Assembly: GCA_905250885.1 (NCBI GenBank)
Contig: CAJNOQ010000890.1
Location: 1 to 39,555 of the forward strand
Direction: 5' to 3'
DNA: 39,555 bases
Source: Didymodactylos carnosus
Lineage: Eukaryota > Rotifera > Eurotatoria > Philodinida > Philodinidae
The notes beneath the pieces were generated by a model, which worked only from the letters and a program-made list of their open reading frames with translations, was not told where the DNA came from and made no database searches. The number at the start of each line of letters is the position of its first letter. Position 1 is the first letter of the stretch. A program made the translations under genes and the position numbers. Shown here one piece after another: positions 26,401-38,457 of the stretch.

Positions 26401-29049
26401 TAGTTGGTTTTTTATTTTTTAGAATCTAAATGATCTCAAACGAGAATACGATAAATTAGAATTAGATAATCAACATATGAAAAATTTGCAAGATGAGTTT
26501 CTTGAACGCCTTAAAAGTGATATTGATACCAAGTTAAATGAGCGTCAAGAGAATAATATCAACGAAAAATTAAACAGATCTATTGAAGAATTAAATGTAA
26601 GTTTGAATTTTAAACTACCGATGTAAGAAAAAGAGTGGAATGTAACAGATCTGTTTTATGTTCTAGATTATAATGAAAGATTGTGTAAAGCAAACTGAAC
26701 GTTGTACAAATACATCGGCTGATACATCTAGTTTAACAAAAATGGAAATTGTTTATCGTCAACTTCAACAACGACATCAACATGATATTGAACAACATCA
26801 TAGTATCGCTGAATCATTACGAGTAATTCAAATTAGGGTCTATCCTTCTCAAAAACTCTACTTATACTTTCTACTTTCAGCTAAAATTGAGAGATTGTCA
26901 AAATGAACTGAAACGTGCTCAGTCTGAACATGATAAAATATGCGATTCATTAGAAACAGAACGATCCGTATATGTTACGAAAGTAAGAGAAAGCGAATGT
27001 GTGTATGCCAGTTTAACATTGATCTTCGTTTAGGTAGCTGAGCTAGAAGAAAAGTTACGTAGTGCTGACACAACAACGATTGTGACACGACTATTACCAT
27101 CAGCAAGTAAGTTAAAGGCTACTATCTTGTCTTTCCTGTGTCAGTAGGAGTTTTGTGTCTACCATTAGCTGCTTACAGACTTACTTATGAACTCCGCTTA
27201 GTTTATGTATATAGTAAGGTTCTTTCATACTGCAGATGTTCAAGATCTTCCTTCTGGTTTTGCAGTAATCTTTTATCCATATTTATAGCACTCGAAAATC
27301 GTTTGAAAGAAGAAGAAGAACAAACAGCGTCGTTGAGAAGTTTTAATGTCAAACTCAACGATAAAATTGATGCAATACAAAAGGTACTTATCAAGAACTG
27401 AAAAATATTTTAATTTCGCTATGAATAATATCTTTCTATTCCAGCTAATGACTAGTGATAAAAAGTTATACGAAGAAAAAATGAATGGCATATTAAAAGA
27501 ATTACAAGATACTCGAAATGATCGAGATGTACTTGAGAAGAAAATCGCTGACTTGAATGATGAACAACAACGTCTCGTTAATGAATTTAAAGAAAAGGTT
27601 TGAACGTTTACTTGTTGATGTTTTATGTACGGTACGAATTGTGTCTTTCTTGTAGGAAGACGCATTTGAAATGGACATATTCAAATTAAAAGCGGATATT
27701 GATAATTTGAAATCAACAAATGAAACTTTAAAGCAAACTGTTAGTTCAAGAGAAAATGATCTGGACTTTCTGCAGCAAACAGTAGCTGATGTATGTACGC
27801 TAGGAGAGAACAAACAGAATTAGTGATTTTCTTTATGATGTTCTAGTACGAAAAAAAACTGACTGATTTGGAAAAAGAATATCATCTACTTAAAGAAAAA
27901 TCAGCTCAATATGTCCGACAAAGTGGATTACCCACCAGGTATAACAAAGAAATACCTACTACATCGCATTCGTCTAATATTTCTATTTCTCTTTTAGCGA
28001 TCTTGAAACCAAAATATCAGACTGGGATGTACATCAAGAAGATTTTGATTCTAGCCAACTGACAACAGTGAGTAATAATAAGTATAATAGGTTCGTTCTA
28101 AATTGTTAACATTGTTTAGGCTGATGAATATGCTTTTCAAACGTCGGGTAAATTGAATTAATCGAGTCGTTTATGTTCATCTGCAGGTGTTCCTTTTCAG
28201 ATCATTTATCACCAAATGACGAAGTTGTTCAACCAAAAACACCAAGAAAACGCTTTCGACTTGCGTATGTATTCTTTGATATGTTAGATTTGTGTAGAAA
28301 CTAAAGACACCGAACGTTTAAAAGTTGCCTGTGTATTTGTTCTTGTTTTTAACCGAATATAGAAAAGCTAATATTTCTCTCTGGTTTCTATTTTCCAGAT
28401 CAACAGGTGAACAAACTCCAACAACAACGATGCAACTGCGATCAGTAAGTATGTCGAACAAAAGAATTATTTTTGTTATTTATTATTTTCTCTTACAGAA
28501 ACGTTCGAGTAGTGTTGATAGTCAAAATTTAATGCGGTTTGATTCATCGCGAGATCAAGATAATGACGTAGATGGTAAGAAAATTTGAAAAGTAAATTAT
28601 AATCAAGCATTGTCATTAGTTTATTATTTCGGTTTTCGTTAGACAATGATGATGCCCAATCAGTCATTTCAACCCAATCAGAGCCAGCATCAACGAAAAA
28701 ACGAAAAGTAGGTATTATCTGTCTTTCTTGCTGATTTGTTTCTGTTAACTTGTTTCTTTTCAAGTATCGTCGTAACGAACGTCTAGAAATACCAGAATAT
28801 AAATTACCAGCTGTTCAAGAAGAAGTTATACAGGGCGAAGAAGATGTTCCAAAAGGTAACATTCTTTTTTTTATCTCGCTGTTATATTTTTATATTTAGC
28901 GAGTTGTCTATTTTGTCATTATAGATGGTGCATCTCAACAAATAGCTTATCACACACGTTCACGATTGAGAAAACAAACGCGACGTAAGTAACAAAGTGT
29001 TTTAATGAAAACTGTAATTTATAGTTAATATTTATTTCTCAGGTAATTA
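23453..29049 (+). CDS. Coiled-coil protein, probable short nucleoprotein TPR/Mlp homologue
   Basis: Twenty-nine exons with mostly 50-80 nt introns join in phase to 1094 residues, starting MSNFA in a 15-nt exon (23453-23467) and ending KQTRRN at 29049. The largest exon is 25190-25908. Residues about 1-800 are heptad-rich coiled coil. From about 810 the chain becomes disordered, with basic clusters (TPRKRFRL, STKKRKYRR) that look nuclear-localising. Two spots resemble TPR, the nuclear-pore basket protein: LSEED near 232 followed by SKSLFDILVDYSLL, and VTFSTVEELYEQY at 396-408, which matches the family's HLVxYxNIEEL region. TPR-type proteins line the nuclear basket and act in mRNA export and spindle-checkpoint anchoring. 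Animal TPRs usually exceed 2000 residues, so this one is about half length. N-terminal exons may be missing from my model, or the gene is reduced. Another long coiled-coil family remains possible; the coding call itself is firm. Confidence 0.6.
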
Positions 29050-29173
29050 GGGGGTACATAACGCTTTTCTGCAATCTTTTATTTTTAAGAAGCATAGAGT
29101 TATTTATTTTGCTAAAAAAGTATAATTTTACTTGTTTTATTTGAACAAACAAATGTGTAAGAAAAAAACACAT

Positions 29174-29251
29174 GTCTTGACTGAAACTTGAACTCAGAAC
29201 ATGGGATTAATGATAATAATTAAACTAAATTGCTATCACAAGGTATCAGAC
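29174..29251 (-). other. Degenerate tRNA-like sequence
   Basis: Read on the minus strand, 78 nt begin GTCTGAT and end TCAAGAC, giving four acceptor pairs (GTCT/AGAC). A T-arm CTGAG-TTCAAGT-TTCAG pairs fully with one G-U and has a near-canonical T-loop. The D-arm and anticodon arm are weak: the loop around TAATCCC lacks the usual U33. Best read as a tRNA pseudogene or a tRNA-derived SINE remnant rather than a working tRNA. It may also be chance. Confidence 0.28.
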
Positions 29252-29311
29252 GGGTCATTGTTTATTTCCAATAACTGATCTTTAATTATTGAAGTTCATT
29301 TTATATATACT

Positions 29312-29336
29312 TATATATATATATATATATATATAT
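29312..29336. repeat. TA dinucleotide microsatellite
   Basis: An uninterrupted TA run of about 12 units lies in the convergent intergenic region. It is self-complementary and likely length-variable. Confidence 0.9.
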
Positions 29337-30031
29337 TGAGTGTTCCTTGATCGCCGGTCACTCATGCCATTACTCATCTCTTACTACGGTTTTAATGTAT
29401 GTGTTTTTTTCTTACAATTATCTTTTTTTAACAAAGTCAAAGTAGTAAACTTATATATTTTGCTAAGTTTCACATAACTAGGAATATTGATGCACTTTAT
29501 TTCTTATTTGTTTTAGTTCAGCCAAATCAAACAACATGAGTAAATTTATTTGGAAGTCGTATTCATTTACTTTTTTTTCTGATAAACTTGTATCTGGGTA
29601 TTTTTCCTTGAAAGAAGTAATGATAATACTTCTTTAGTCAAAGCATCTTTTTTTATCTGATTTTTTTCGTACAGATGTAGACTTAAGAATTGTTTTATAC
29701 TGTTTATTGTTTGTGTACGTGAATGTCTATAGTCTGTTGTATATTAATGTGATTTTTCTCTTATACTCAGCCTGATTTCTTCTTTTATAAAGTACTTTTT
29801 TTATCATATGGCTGATATTTGTGTTGATAAAAGAATGTGAGCATACGTTTATGAAAAACTTATTTTCTGTTCCATGCTACGTCATCAATTCAATAATACT
29901 CTTCATCTTTTATGTTTTTTCTCTGAGTCAGATAGTCTTATATTAAACATTATTCAATTCTTTATTGCAAAAAAGAACTGTGAGACAAAAAAAAATGAGT
30001 AAAAATATACGTATGTTAAGTGTTAGATGAT

Positions 30032-33000
30032 TTAAAAACTTGGATTACCAAATCCCATTTCTCTTTGTACTGCCGTGATTTCATCCATTAATGGTCCTGG
30101 TGGCAAATCGAGCTATAATTACAAATAAAACTTAGAAGACTACTTTCAACATAGTTTGGTACGATACTTTAATTGCATATTTAAAAGCATTTTCGGCTTC
30201 GATTGTTCGTTTTGTTTGGAGACATATCAACGTTAGATATGCCCATACCTCTGAAATAATGCAAGAGTGATGAACTAACTTTTCACTAACTTAAGCTAAG
30301 TTATATTAGCATACCTGCATTTCGATTATTTAAAAAGTTGGCTTCAGTCAATGCTTCTTCAGCATCATCGTATTGATTCATCTGCAAAATACGTGGAATT
30401 GACATTTTTATATGATTAAATTATCAAACTAAAGTGCGTTACTTACCCTGTAACATGCTACTCCGACTCCTAGCCACGTTGTACAAGTTGGCTGATGTCT
30501 ACAAGCCCGAAGAAATATATCTTTAGCCTCTGCATACTAAAATATTCGTATAATAGTTGTTCAATTCTCATACTATGCGCTTCAAAATCTATTTACGCTC
30601 TCCTCTGCAAGTAGAATTGAACCTAATCGAACATAAAGTATATGAATATCTGACGGTTTTTCACTGAATGCCAATGTTCGTTGATAACGTCCTAAATATA
30701 GAATTGAAATATTTATAGTTGTCTTAAAATAAGACATGTCTAACAGACAATTACCTTTTGCTCCAGGAAAATCTAACTGTAAGTATTTAATATGACCCCA
30801 CAAATTCCAAGCTTCTGAATTCTAAAGAGTCAAATATTTCTCTCATTTATATTAGGTACCAAATTATCATTCTTACTTCATAATCAAGTGACAACGCTTG
30901 TGTTATATGTGTTTCAGCGGCAGTGAGATCTTGTTGCAAGATTTTTGATCTAGTTAATGCTATTTCGACTTGTTGATCTTTTCCACCGTTTGTTACGATT
31001 TCATATGCTAATGATTTCTCGGCCCACTGTATAAAAAAGAGCTTTCAGATGCAGGAAAGCAAATGCACAATTCGTTCTTACCGTTGCCATGTTGTATTTT
31101 AACAGAAATTCTGCTGCTTTGATAAAAATACTTTTTTTTGTCGTTTTTTCAACGTCTGTTGTATCTTGTGATTTTCTTGTCGGCACTTGTTCATTCGTAG
31201 CTGATTTTACTTTTTCTAAAAACATTTTTATAATTCAATTTAAAATGTCGATATATTCAACTGAGACTAAAAGACTAAAAAAATAAAAATTGCGAACCTT
31301 GTTTTTTACTCATCTTGCTACTTCGACTCAATCGACTTTTTGAAGCAACATTCAGTTGAGACTCTGAGCTCTTCAAACTCTCTTCTAAAGGATAAAATAC
31401 AAAGTACAAATACAAATACAATACATAACATACAAAACGTAGCTGAACTTAATATAACGGATAAAATAAAACAATTAGAAGCCCGTATGGTAAGATAGCA
31501 TTGAAGTGTTTTTGTTTGATTTCCGACTTTTTGATCTTTTTTTGCTGCTTTATCAATTTCGACTTTTTGACGAATATTTAGAACTTCTGGAAAGAGATTT
31601 TGATTTTAGCGATGATCCTTTTTCGTGTTTATACACTTTTCTTTCATTTTTCTTTTTTGATTTGTCCTTTTTCTTTGCGTGAACAGTCTCACCAAAAATT
31701 ACATGAACAGTACAACTATCCGTTAGTTGGACACGTCTCTAGCAGACGTCAAACAGGAGTTTTCTCAATGTTTAATATGGTCTTTATATGATTGCGTGCT
31801 CTCTCCAGTTGTCCCTTGTATTACCTTTGTCCTCTTTTTCCTCTTCCTCCTTTTTCTCATCGGTCGGTGTCGCCTGCTGATTTGCATGATCTTCTGCCAT
31901 TTGTGATAGACGATGTGTTTTTTCCGCTTTACTAAGTGTTATTTGGGAATTTGTTTCATTTCCAATATGTTTTTGAAATATTCCTAAATATGTATAGAAT
32001 TTTTAGACATTCGTAAATATATTTTTGTTCATTTTATGAATATTTTCGTACCATATAGCGCGCATGCTACAACATTTTCACTATCTTCGCTTATTGCTGT
32101 TTCAAAAAAGAGTTCAGCAATATCATTACGTTCTAATATCGCATTTAAAACAGCATACAATATTGTCCTATACAAAAATAAAATAAAAAAAAAACACTAA
32201 ATAAAAGCGATAATAAATTATTCTTGAAACTTACGCTGTACTATTTGTTTGATCAATTGCAATACACTCTTTCAAACATTCTTCAGCTTTTGTGATATCG
32301 TTAACAAGTAGATGAAACGCTGCATAATCGAGCCAAGCATTTAAATTAGCACGATCTTGGGCAATACGCTTTAATAAAAAGACAAAGAGTGTATAGAAAA
32401 AAAATTTAGTGTTTTTCACAATAAATATACTTCTTGATAGTATTGTGCAGCAGAAAGAAAATCCCCATTGCTTTCGGCTTCAAGAGCAAATATACGCAAT
32501 TGAGCATCATCATGTTTTAAAGTTGGTATTGGTTCTGATTCTTCTATATTCAATGTGGAGTTTAATGAATTATGCATTTCATCCAATAAAAATACATATA
32601 ATTGACTAATAAATGTCTAAAACACATAATTTCTTTTTTCTTTTCTGACACAATTATACTTTTGCATGCAAACCTGTAATTCATCCTGATTGTCAAATTT
32701 ACTTGTTTTCAAAAATTTTTCACGCACGATTTTAACAACACTAAAGTATGTACGAAACACGAACAAGATATTAATTAAAGAAAAATATGTCTACGTATTC
32801 ATACCTATGCTTCAATTGTTCTTTGAATGCAAAGTATTTACCAGTAGAATTTAGTTCATATAAAAGTTTTCGACGTCTAAACAAAGTTTTAAGATAATCT
32901 TGTAGTATCACAATGTTTGAATGCAGTTTACAAAAGAGTCGATCAGACTTTCGTACGAATAACCAATATTATATAACTATATCAGGGATTTTGATGCAAT

Positions 33001-36000
33001 TTTTCTTCATTAAAGAAAAAGTTCAACTTACTTTTGATCGTTTGGCATAACATCAGACGTTGAATCTTCTCCACATAGTTTCCTAGATGATTTATAATAA
33101 GAAAAGTTTGCAGTAAGATGCAATAAAAAGATATTGATCTCATACCTATATTCTTCTAGAACAAGACCAGCGACATTTTTAATTTGTGAATGATAATCTT
33201 CAACTGCTTTCTGTGCACTATTGACTTTGACCGGATAATTCGGTCGTGGAGGAATTAATTCAGCGATTCTTATAAGAGAAAATAATTTATGAATTTTATT
33301 CTACCAGAATTATTCAGTAACATACTTTCGAGTAAGTTCATATAATTTACGCTTTTCAATAATTGGCTTTTCAAATGCAATTTCCACTATGATATACGAA
33401 TTATGTTCAACATATTGTTGTGCTTCAGTTGTTGCTACGTTTTCGTCACCCGCTTCGGGTTTCTACAAAAGATTCAACAGAAGATCATGTTCAAGTAGTA
33501 TTTTACCATCGCAAAACGCGTAAGAAGGAGTTTGTCTATTTATACTGAGAGTTTCGTAAAACAGCGAACAAAATGAGCAAATAATAATGCAAAAAAAAGA
33601 AATCAACGCTTTTTGCTATTTCTGTAAAAATCCACCTGTTCAATGCTACTCATTTTTTCTGTTTTTTGCTTCTTCCCAATTTGATTTCGTTTTTCTGGGA
33701 ATTTTGATTCTGGTGATGATGAGACTCTTTCTTGTTTTCTTCGTTTTTTTGAGCTCGAGCGTGAAGGTGATTTCGAGGCCGACTTTCTACGATTATTTTT
33801 CTTCTGTCGAGGAAAAAAGAGTAAAAATTGTGTTAAATAAGAGGTGAGGAAATTCTGTGGTGGCTCTGTGAGTTGGTTAAAAAAATCTGTGTAGAAAGAA
33901 AAATGGTGGTGCAGAACGTTTAGACTTCTGAATGAAGTCAATAACAACTGTGTAAATACTTTTGACCCTTCAAACTCAATAGTATGGTTTCTAAAGCCGA
34001 GAAAAACAGCTGAGAGGAGAAATATTCTGTGAACTACGATGAAATTGAGTGCATACGTTACCCTAGACAAAATCCTACGCACTTCCTGTCTATTTCCTAC
34101 TACAATCTTACAGGATCTTCGCATTTAGGATCCACCTAATAACTTCCTAGCAGGATCCTATCAGAATTTCGCTTAAGTTTGTTTAGGATCCTAACAGAAT
34201 ATTAGAAAATCCTATGGCTTTCGGGTATACCTGATTTCATTAGGATTCTGTAGAATTTTGTTAAGATCCTAAGAAATTAAAGCGAAATCTTAGTAGGATA
34301 TGTCTCGGATTCTGGCATGAAACTCATAGAGATTTTACTAGAGTAGTTGTTCACGTAATATTTCTCTATTTTTTTTTAGTAGTTGTTCATGCAATATTTC
34401 TCACAAGAGAATATGTTTGACGGTTTCATTTTCGCCACACGTACACAAGGTATAAAAGCGCAAGAGATCTGCATTCACTTAAGAGAAGCCTATTTTGATC
34501 AAGCGAAGTATATCTCAGTACATCTCAGATATATTTCAGCTGTTCGAGATAAAAGAAAAATTATTTATAAGTTCAATGTTTACATCACTCACCTTTTTTA
34601 CGGCAGTCATAGATGGTTTATCACTGATTTTTGCATCTTTTTTCGGTGTTTGAGCCCATGCACGATCATATAAAGAGCCAGCAATGCGCATGGCATCATC
34701 AATCAAATTATTTGAGCGTTTAGTCTGAAAGAATACATAAATATACTTGAAGTGATTTCAGGTAGATGCAATAGCGGATCTATGAAAATTTCAAAAGAGA
34801 AACAAAATTTTCAAGAAAAAGTATCCATTTCTAAGCAGTTTTCAGAAACATTTGCTTTTTGTTTTTTTCTCAACACTTTTTCTGAAGAAACACAAAAGCT
34901 TTTTAACGAACGGTGGGTCTTATGCAAAATTTTCCAACGGAACCCCTTAAATTTACTATCGCGTACATGGCATTAGCTGTTAACTTTCTTACTTTTGCTT
35001 TATATTCACTTTCATTATAAGGAACAATTTTAAACGCACCACGTAATCTAGTAGCTAAAACGAATTAAACTATAATTACATTCGAAAAAAAACACACGGA
35101 TACTTACTTCCAGGATAGAGTAATGGAACAGTTTCAACATATGCTACTCCATGATAAGACATTCCCGCTTCTTCATCCTAAAACAACAAATTTTTATTTA
35201 TTTAAATATGAAACTAAATATTTTTCTAAAAAGTATGAAACTAAATAAAACGTTCGAGCACAGAAAACGTTTTTCATCAACTTGAAAAAAGACGGTGATT
35301 GATCACGTTAACACTTTATTGAACGAAAAGTAAAAGGTTAGTATATACATGTCTATAGGTAGCATTCTAAAACGCACACTGGCATAATAGTTCTAGTTCT
35401 TCTGAAAATGTCATAGTTCTAAAGTAATGCAATTGTTTCCGCAGACTTCAATTTAACAAAATCAGATGAGAAAAAAGACAATGATCTCTCAAACATAGAC
35501 TAATTGAAAATATCGACTCTCTAATAAGATAAAGGATCACACATGTTTCACGCCATGCATATTTTCGGAAGAAATAAACTGCAAAGAATATTGCTAAAAA
35601 AAATACTCACCAGTCTAAATGCCTAGAAAAACGAATAAAGATGAGAATATTACCACTTAATTTTGTTTTTGTCAAAATTTCTCATTTATAAACATTGAAA
35701 TTAACGGTGAAAATTAAACACATAAGTACCTTTTTTCCTTTACCCGCTGTTGGTGCCGTTGTTCGCGCAACTTCGATCGGTAAATATGGAAATTTCGTTA
35801 TTCGATCACGTAGCCTAATATTTTGAAAGAAAAACTTCATTTTTCATATAACATAATCTAAGTCAATGAGCTTACACTTGACTACCATTTGGCAGAAAGA
35901 AACATCGTCTTTCCATATTCCATACGACTTGTGGTTTCATTTTTTCGGCATTTGTTCGAAATTCTTTATCATCTTTACTTCTCAACTCGCCTTGTTCATC

Positions 36001-37604
36001 TTCAATCTGCTCTTCTCCAACTGTTCTAGTAAAATTTAAGCAATACAATTTGAATAGTATCCTCAGAACGCAAAAAATAGATCATTTCTTGTATGATACT
36101 CTACCTCCCCGGTATGTAGATACCATTTGCCGTAGCAATACCGCGTGCATCTGGCCATCTTTTTTGCTTATTAGTAATATCATTTGGATTTTTTAAATTA
36201 CCATTTGTAAATACAACATTCGTTTCTTTCTGAATAAAAAACAAATTAAATCGTATAAACTAGCTGTAATTTTGTTCATATTTCTTACTTCATCTGCAAG
36301 TGGCATCGGCAGGGTAGCTGTGTACACAAAATTCGCTCCCGTTCCAACCCAAGCGTCTGGCGGTGAGTATAATCCTTCAATTGTGATTAATGCTGAATTT
36401 GTTTGAGCTTCGTCTTTAGATGGTACAAGTGGTTGATCGACAGTTACATTTACGACAAGACTTGGCTGGAAAATAAAATACAATTGAAATTTTCATTGGC
36501 AAAATGAAAGGAGGCCAATAGTCTCATCCGAAAATATTCTGAAAAATGTTTTTTCCATTTGTCTTTGATTTTTTAAACCAAGAAAAAGCAGCGAAAACGT
36601 TTTTGCCAAATAAAACTTTTGTTATGATTTCAAAATTGAAAAAATGTTTTATAACATTCTAAGAAATAGAAAACAAAATATTACTTTACTTCTTTCTTTT
36701 TAATTATTTCGTACTCGTTAGTTGATAAAGAGACACCTGTGTTTGTAACCGTTTATGTATGAAAACACGCATTTTTTGATGTTGCAAAAATGGCAAGAGT
36801 TCTATCCACTTTTTCGACTTTAAAAAACAGTTGATGCCGTTTAGAATACGGGCAAACAACCAAAAAGTAATAACATTTTTTTTTCTTAGGTAGCTGAAAA
36901 AGCTTTTCGAATGAGAAAAAATCAACGTTAACATGGCAATGAGTCAAAGCAGTTTTTTGTTTATTTCATTTACCAGATTTTGTTCCGTTGTTTGTGATTC
37001 AATAAATGAGCCAGGAATTGGATATATGGGAAGAGTGCAGGATATTTGAGTCTCACCTACAATTAAGTACAGAATAAAAATTATTTTAAGTTTAAAATTT
37101 TTCTCACTGTAATACCTTTTAATAGTGACCAAAGATCCAATATGGCTTGTCCAATTGCTGTTGATTTATCTTCTTTTTGCTTCTTATCTTTTGGTACTGC
37201 TTCCAATAATGTAACTAGAAAAGAAATGCGTATATTTTTAATAAATAATTAAGTTCAATTAACAAAAATTTGATTCACTTAGTACTGGTTTTTGACCAAG
37301 ATCATCAATTTGACTCGGGTCTGTTGCATTTAATCCTAATATTGCAACAAAGTCAATTTGTCGTTGAGTAACATCACCAATATCAAATTTTGGTGATTCC
37401 GAGAATTGATTATCATTATATTCAAAACGAAGAAAAACATTTAACGGTTCGGCTTTCGGACTTTTCTATAAAGAAACTAAAATATCGGTTTTTCTTCTCT
37501 TCTTTATTTCACATCGATCATTTTCTTACCAAATTTTGTATTTTCAAAACATTTATATTGATTTTATTTGGATGTTTGTCGACTTTTTCTCCTCTCTGTG
37601 CCAT
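30032..37604 (-). CDS. CFAP70: Cilia- and flagella-associated protein 70
   Basis: Exons run from 37604 down to the TAA at 30032-30034. Thirty-one exons join in phase to 1107 residues, close to the ~1120 of the human protein. First exons are 37530-37604, 37279-37465, 37116-37214, 36974-37056, 36289-36465, 36105-36229, 35876-36025; last are 30168-30250 and 30032-30112. Recognisable segments include [71 protein letters not shown], and C-terminal tetratricopeptide repeats from about residue 640 ([25 protein letters not shown]). The N-terminal half is C2/Ig-like in the family. CFAP70 sits in the axonemal central apparatus and supports ciliary beating, so the animal should have motile cilia. The ATG directly follows TTTTTCAG. 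A further exon at up to 31586 ([19 protein letters not shown]) is coding-like, but its donor is unclear; exon 22 (31825-31983) joins exon 24 (31298-31384) in phase without it. Confidence 0.93.
33636..33803 (-). other. CFAP70: CFAP70 exon encoding a Ser/Arg/Lys-rich insert
   Basis: This 168-nt exon encodes 56 residues including [19 protein letters not shown], flanked by a GACAG acceptor and a CAG|GTGGAT donor. It is phase 0 on both sides, so it could be skipped without disturbing the frame. Its basic, SR-like composition differs from its neighbours, and it occupies the weakly conserved linker between the N-terminal beta-rich half and the TPR half. Confidence 0.75.
34152..34300. repeat. Foldback repeat in a CFAP70 intron
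   Basis: The left arm (34152-34216), containing ATCCTATCAGAATTTCGCTTA and TTTAGGATCCTAACAGAAT, is an imperfect reverse complement of the right arm (34238-34300), containing GGATTCTGTAGAATTTTG and AAAGCGAAATCTTAGTAGGAT. Further AGGATC words extend left to about 34110. It lies in the ~790-nt intron between CFAP70 exons 12 and 13, one of the longest in the gene, consistent with insertion of a small non-autonomous element. No coding capacity. Confidence 0.7.
34342..34402. repeat. Short direct repeat beside the foldback element
   Basis: AGTAGTTGTTCACGTAATAT plus TTCTC (34342-34366) recurs at 34378-34402 with two differences (ATGC for CACG-type changes in the middle). The copies are separated by 11 bases, mostly T. 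It is a recent local duplication inside the same CFAP70 intron. Confidence 0.75.
35611..35622 (-). other. CFAP70: 12-nt micro-exon of CFAP70
   Basis: Between exon 8 (35730-35814) and the exon at 35108-35177, the minus strand reads TTTCTAG, GCATTTAGACTG, GTGAGT. The four codons (AFRL) are phase 0 at both ends. Joining the flanking exons directly is also phase 0, so the micro-exon could be constitutive, optional or fortuitous. Both of its splice sites match consensus well. Confidence 0.5.
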
Positions 37605-38457
37605 CTGAAAAATGAACGATTACTACTCAAACGACTGATTCATAGATAAAAGTTTTATATTAGAAGACTGCTGCCTTAATTTAAAACGTCGAAAATAAAT
37701 GGGAAACAAAAAAAAAACAGAAAATTTGTTACAAATCATTATTTAACTTCGAAATTTATCAACAGGAGAGATACAAGACTTAAGCATCTTTGAAGATATT
37801 TGTTTTTTCAAAACGTTTGGGAGTTTTGTGAGAAGTTTTCAATCTACAGAATGCTAAATCGTATTCAAGATACGATTTTTAAATTTATTTTCTCCTATAA
37901 AAATTGTAATGTGACAAATGAAAAGAGACATTAAAAGAAAGCATTCCGTAGCAACACACCATAATTGTCTGTACATAATATAATCGTCGACGCTTGTGCA
38001 TATATGAATTGAAGTATGACATGAAAAGTACGGAAGCAGTGCACCAATTGTAAGACGAATGATTCATCGATCAAAATGTGTAGAATGAGCTTGCTTTTTT
38101 TCTTTCTTTCGTTGAAATAATTTTATTACATCCAACTTATTTGATTTAGAAGAAGGATTTACAAAATGCATGTAGAAAACTAGGGAACTCTCCAATATGA
38201 ACAGAAATATTCCTAGATAACCAACATGAAAAAATAATGTGACCTTTAGTGTTTTCAATAAATATAGTCTCAAATGGAGCCACAATTTTTGTATTTTCTT
38301 GAATGAATGTAAGGAGCCATCAGACATTAGTTCCTTTAAACCAGTTTGTCTTAAAAAATCTATTGTTTTTTCGGACTTCTCGGTTTTTTTAGTGATATGT
38401 TTATTTTTGCTACACTCAAGAAATTTCTCGCTTACTTTTCAGATAAAGTTTTATAAA
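37605..38457. promoter_or_regulatory. Shared upstream region of divergent CFAP70 and PSMC2
   Basis: 853 bp separate the two start codons, which face away from each other. No exon chain was found on either strand. Both ends show a 3' splice site just upstream of the ATG: TTTTTCAG touching the CFAP70 ATG, and CTTACTTTTCAG ending about 14 nt before the PSMC2 ATG. Transcripts from both genes therefore probably acquire a non-coding leader by cis- or trans-splicing. No TATA box or known element is claimed. Confidence 0.45.

Larger units (their letters stand above)
29050..30031. other. Region between convergent 3' ends
   Basis: This separates the stop of the TPR-like gene from the stop of CFAP70 on the opposite strand and must hold both 3' UTRs. 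It also contains a tRNA-like stretch (29174-29251) and a TA microsatellite (29312-29336). No protein-coding segment was found. Confidence 0.5.

Noticed and set aside
23453..29049. Kinesin-like (KIF20-type) identity for the coiled-coil gene
   Set aside because: The basic C-terminal ending looked vaguely similar, but no motor domain exists upstream and the TPR-type landmarks fit better.
33603..34124. A 173-residue minus-strand open frame as a separate gene
   Set aside because: Only its C-terminal third is coding, as CFAP70 exon 13 with proper splice sites; the rest is intron sequence that happens to stay open.
34440..34480. TATAAAAG followed by a short open frame as an intronic promoter and gene
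   Set aside because: The frame has no recognisable content and overlaps CFAP70 intron and exon 12 sequence on the other strand; a TATA-like word is expected by chance in this AT-rich DNA.
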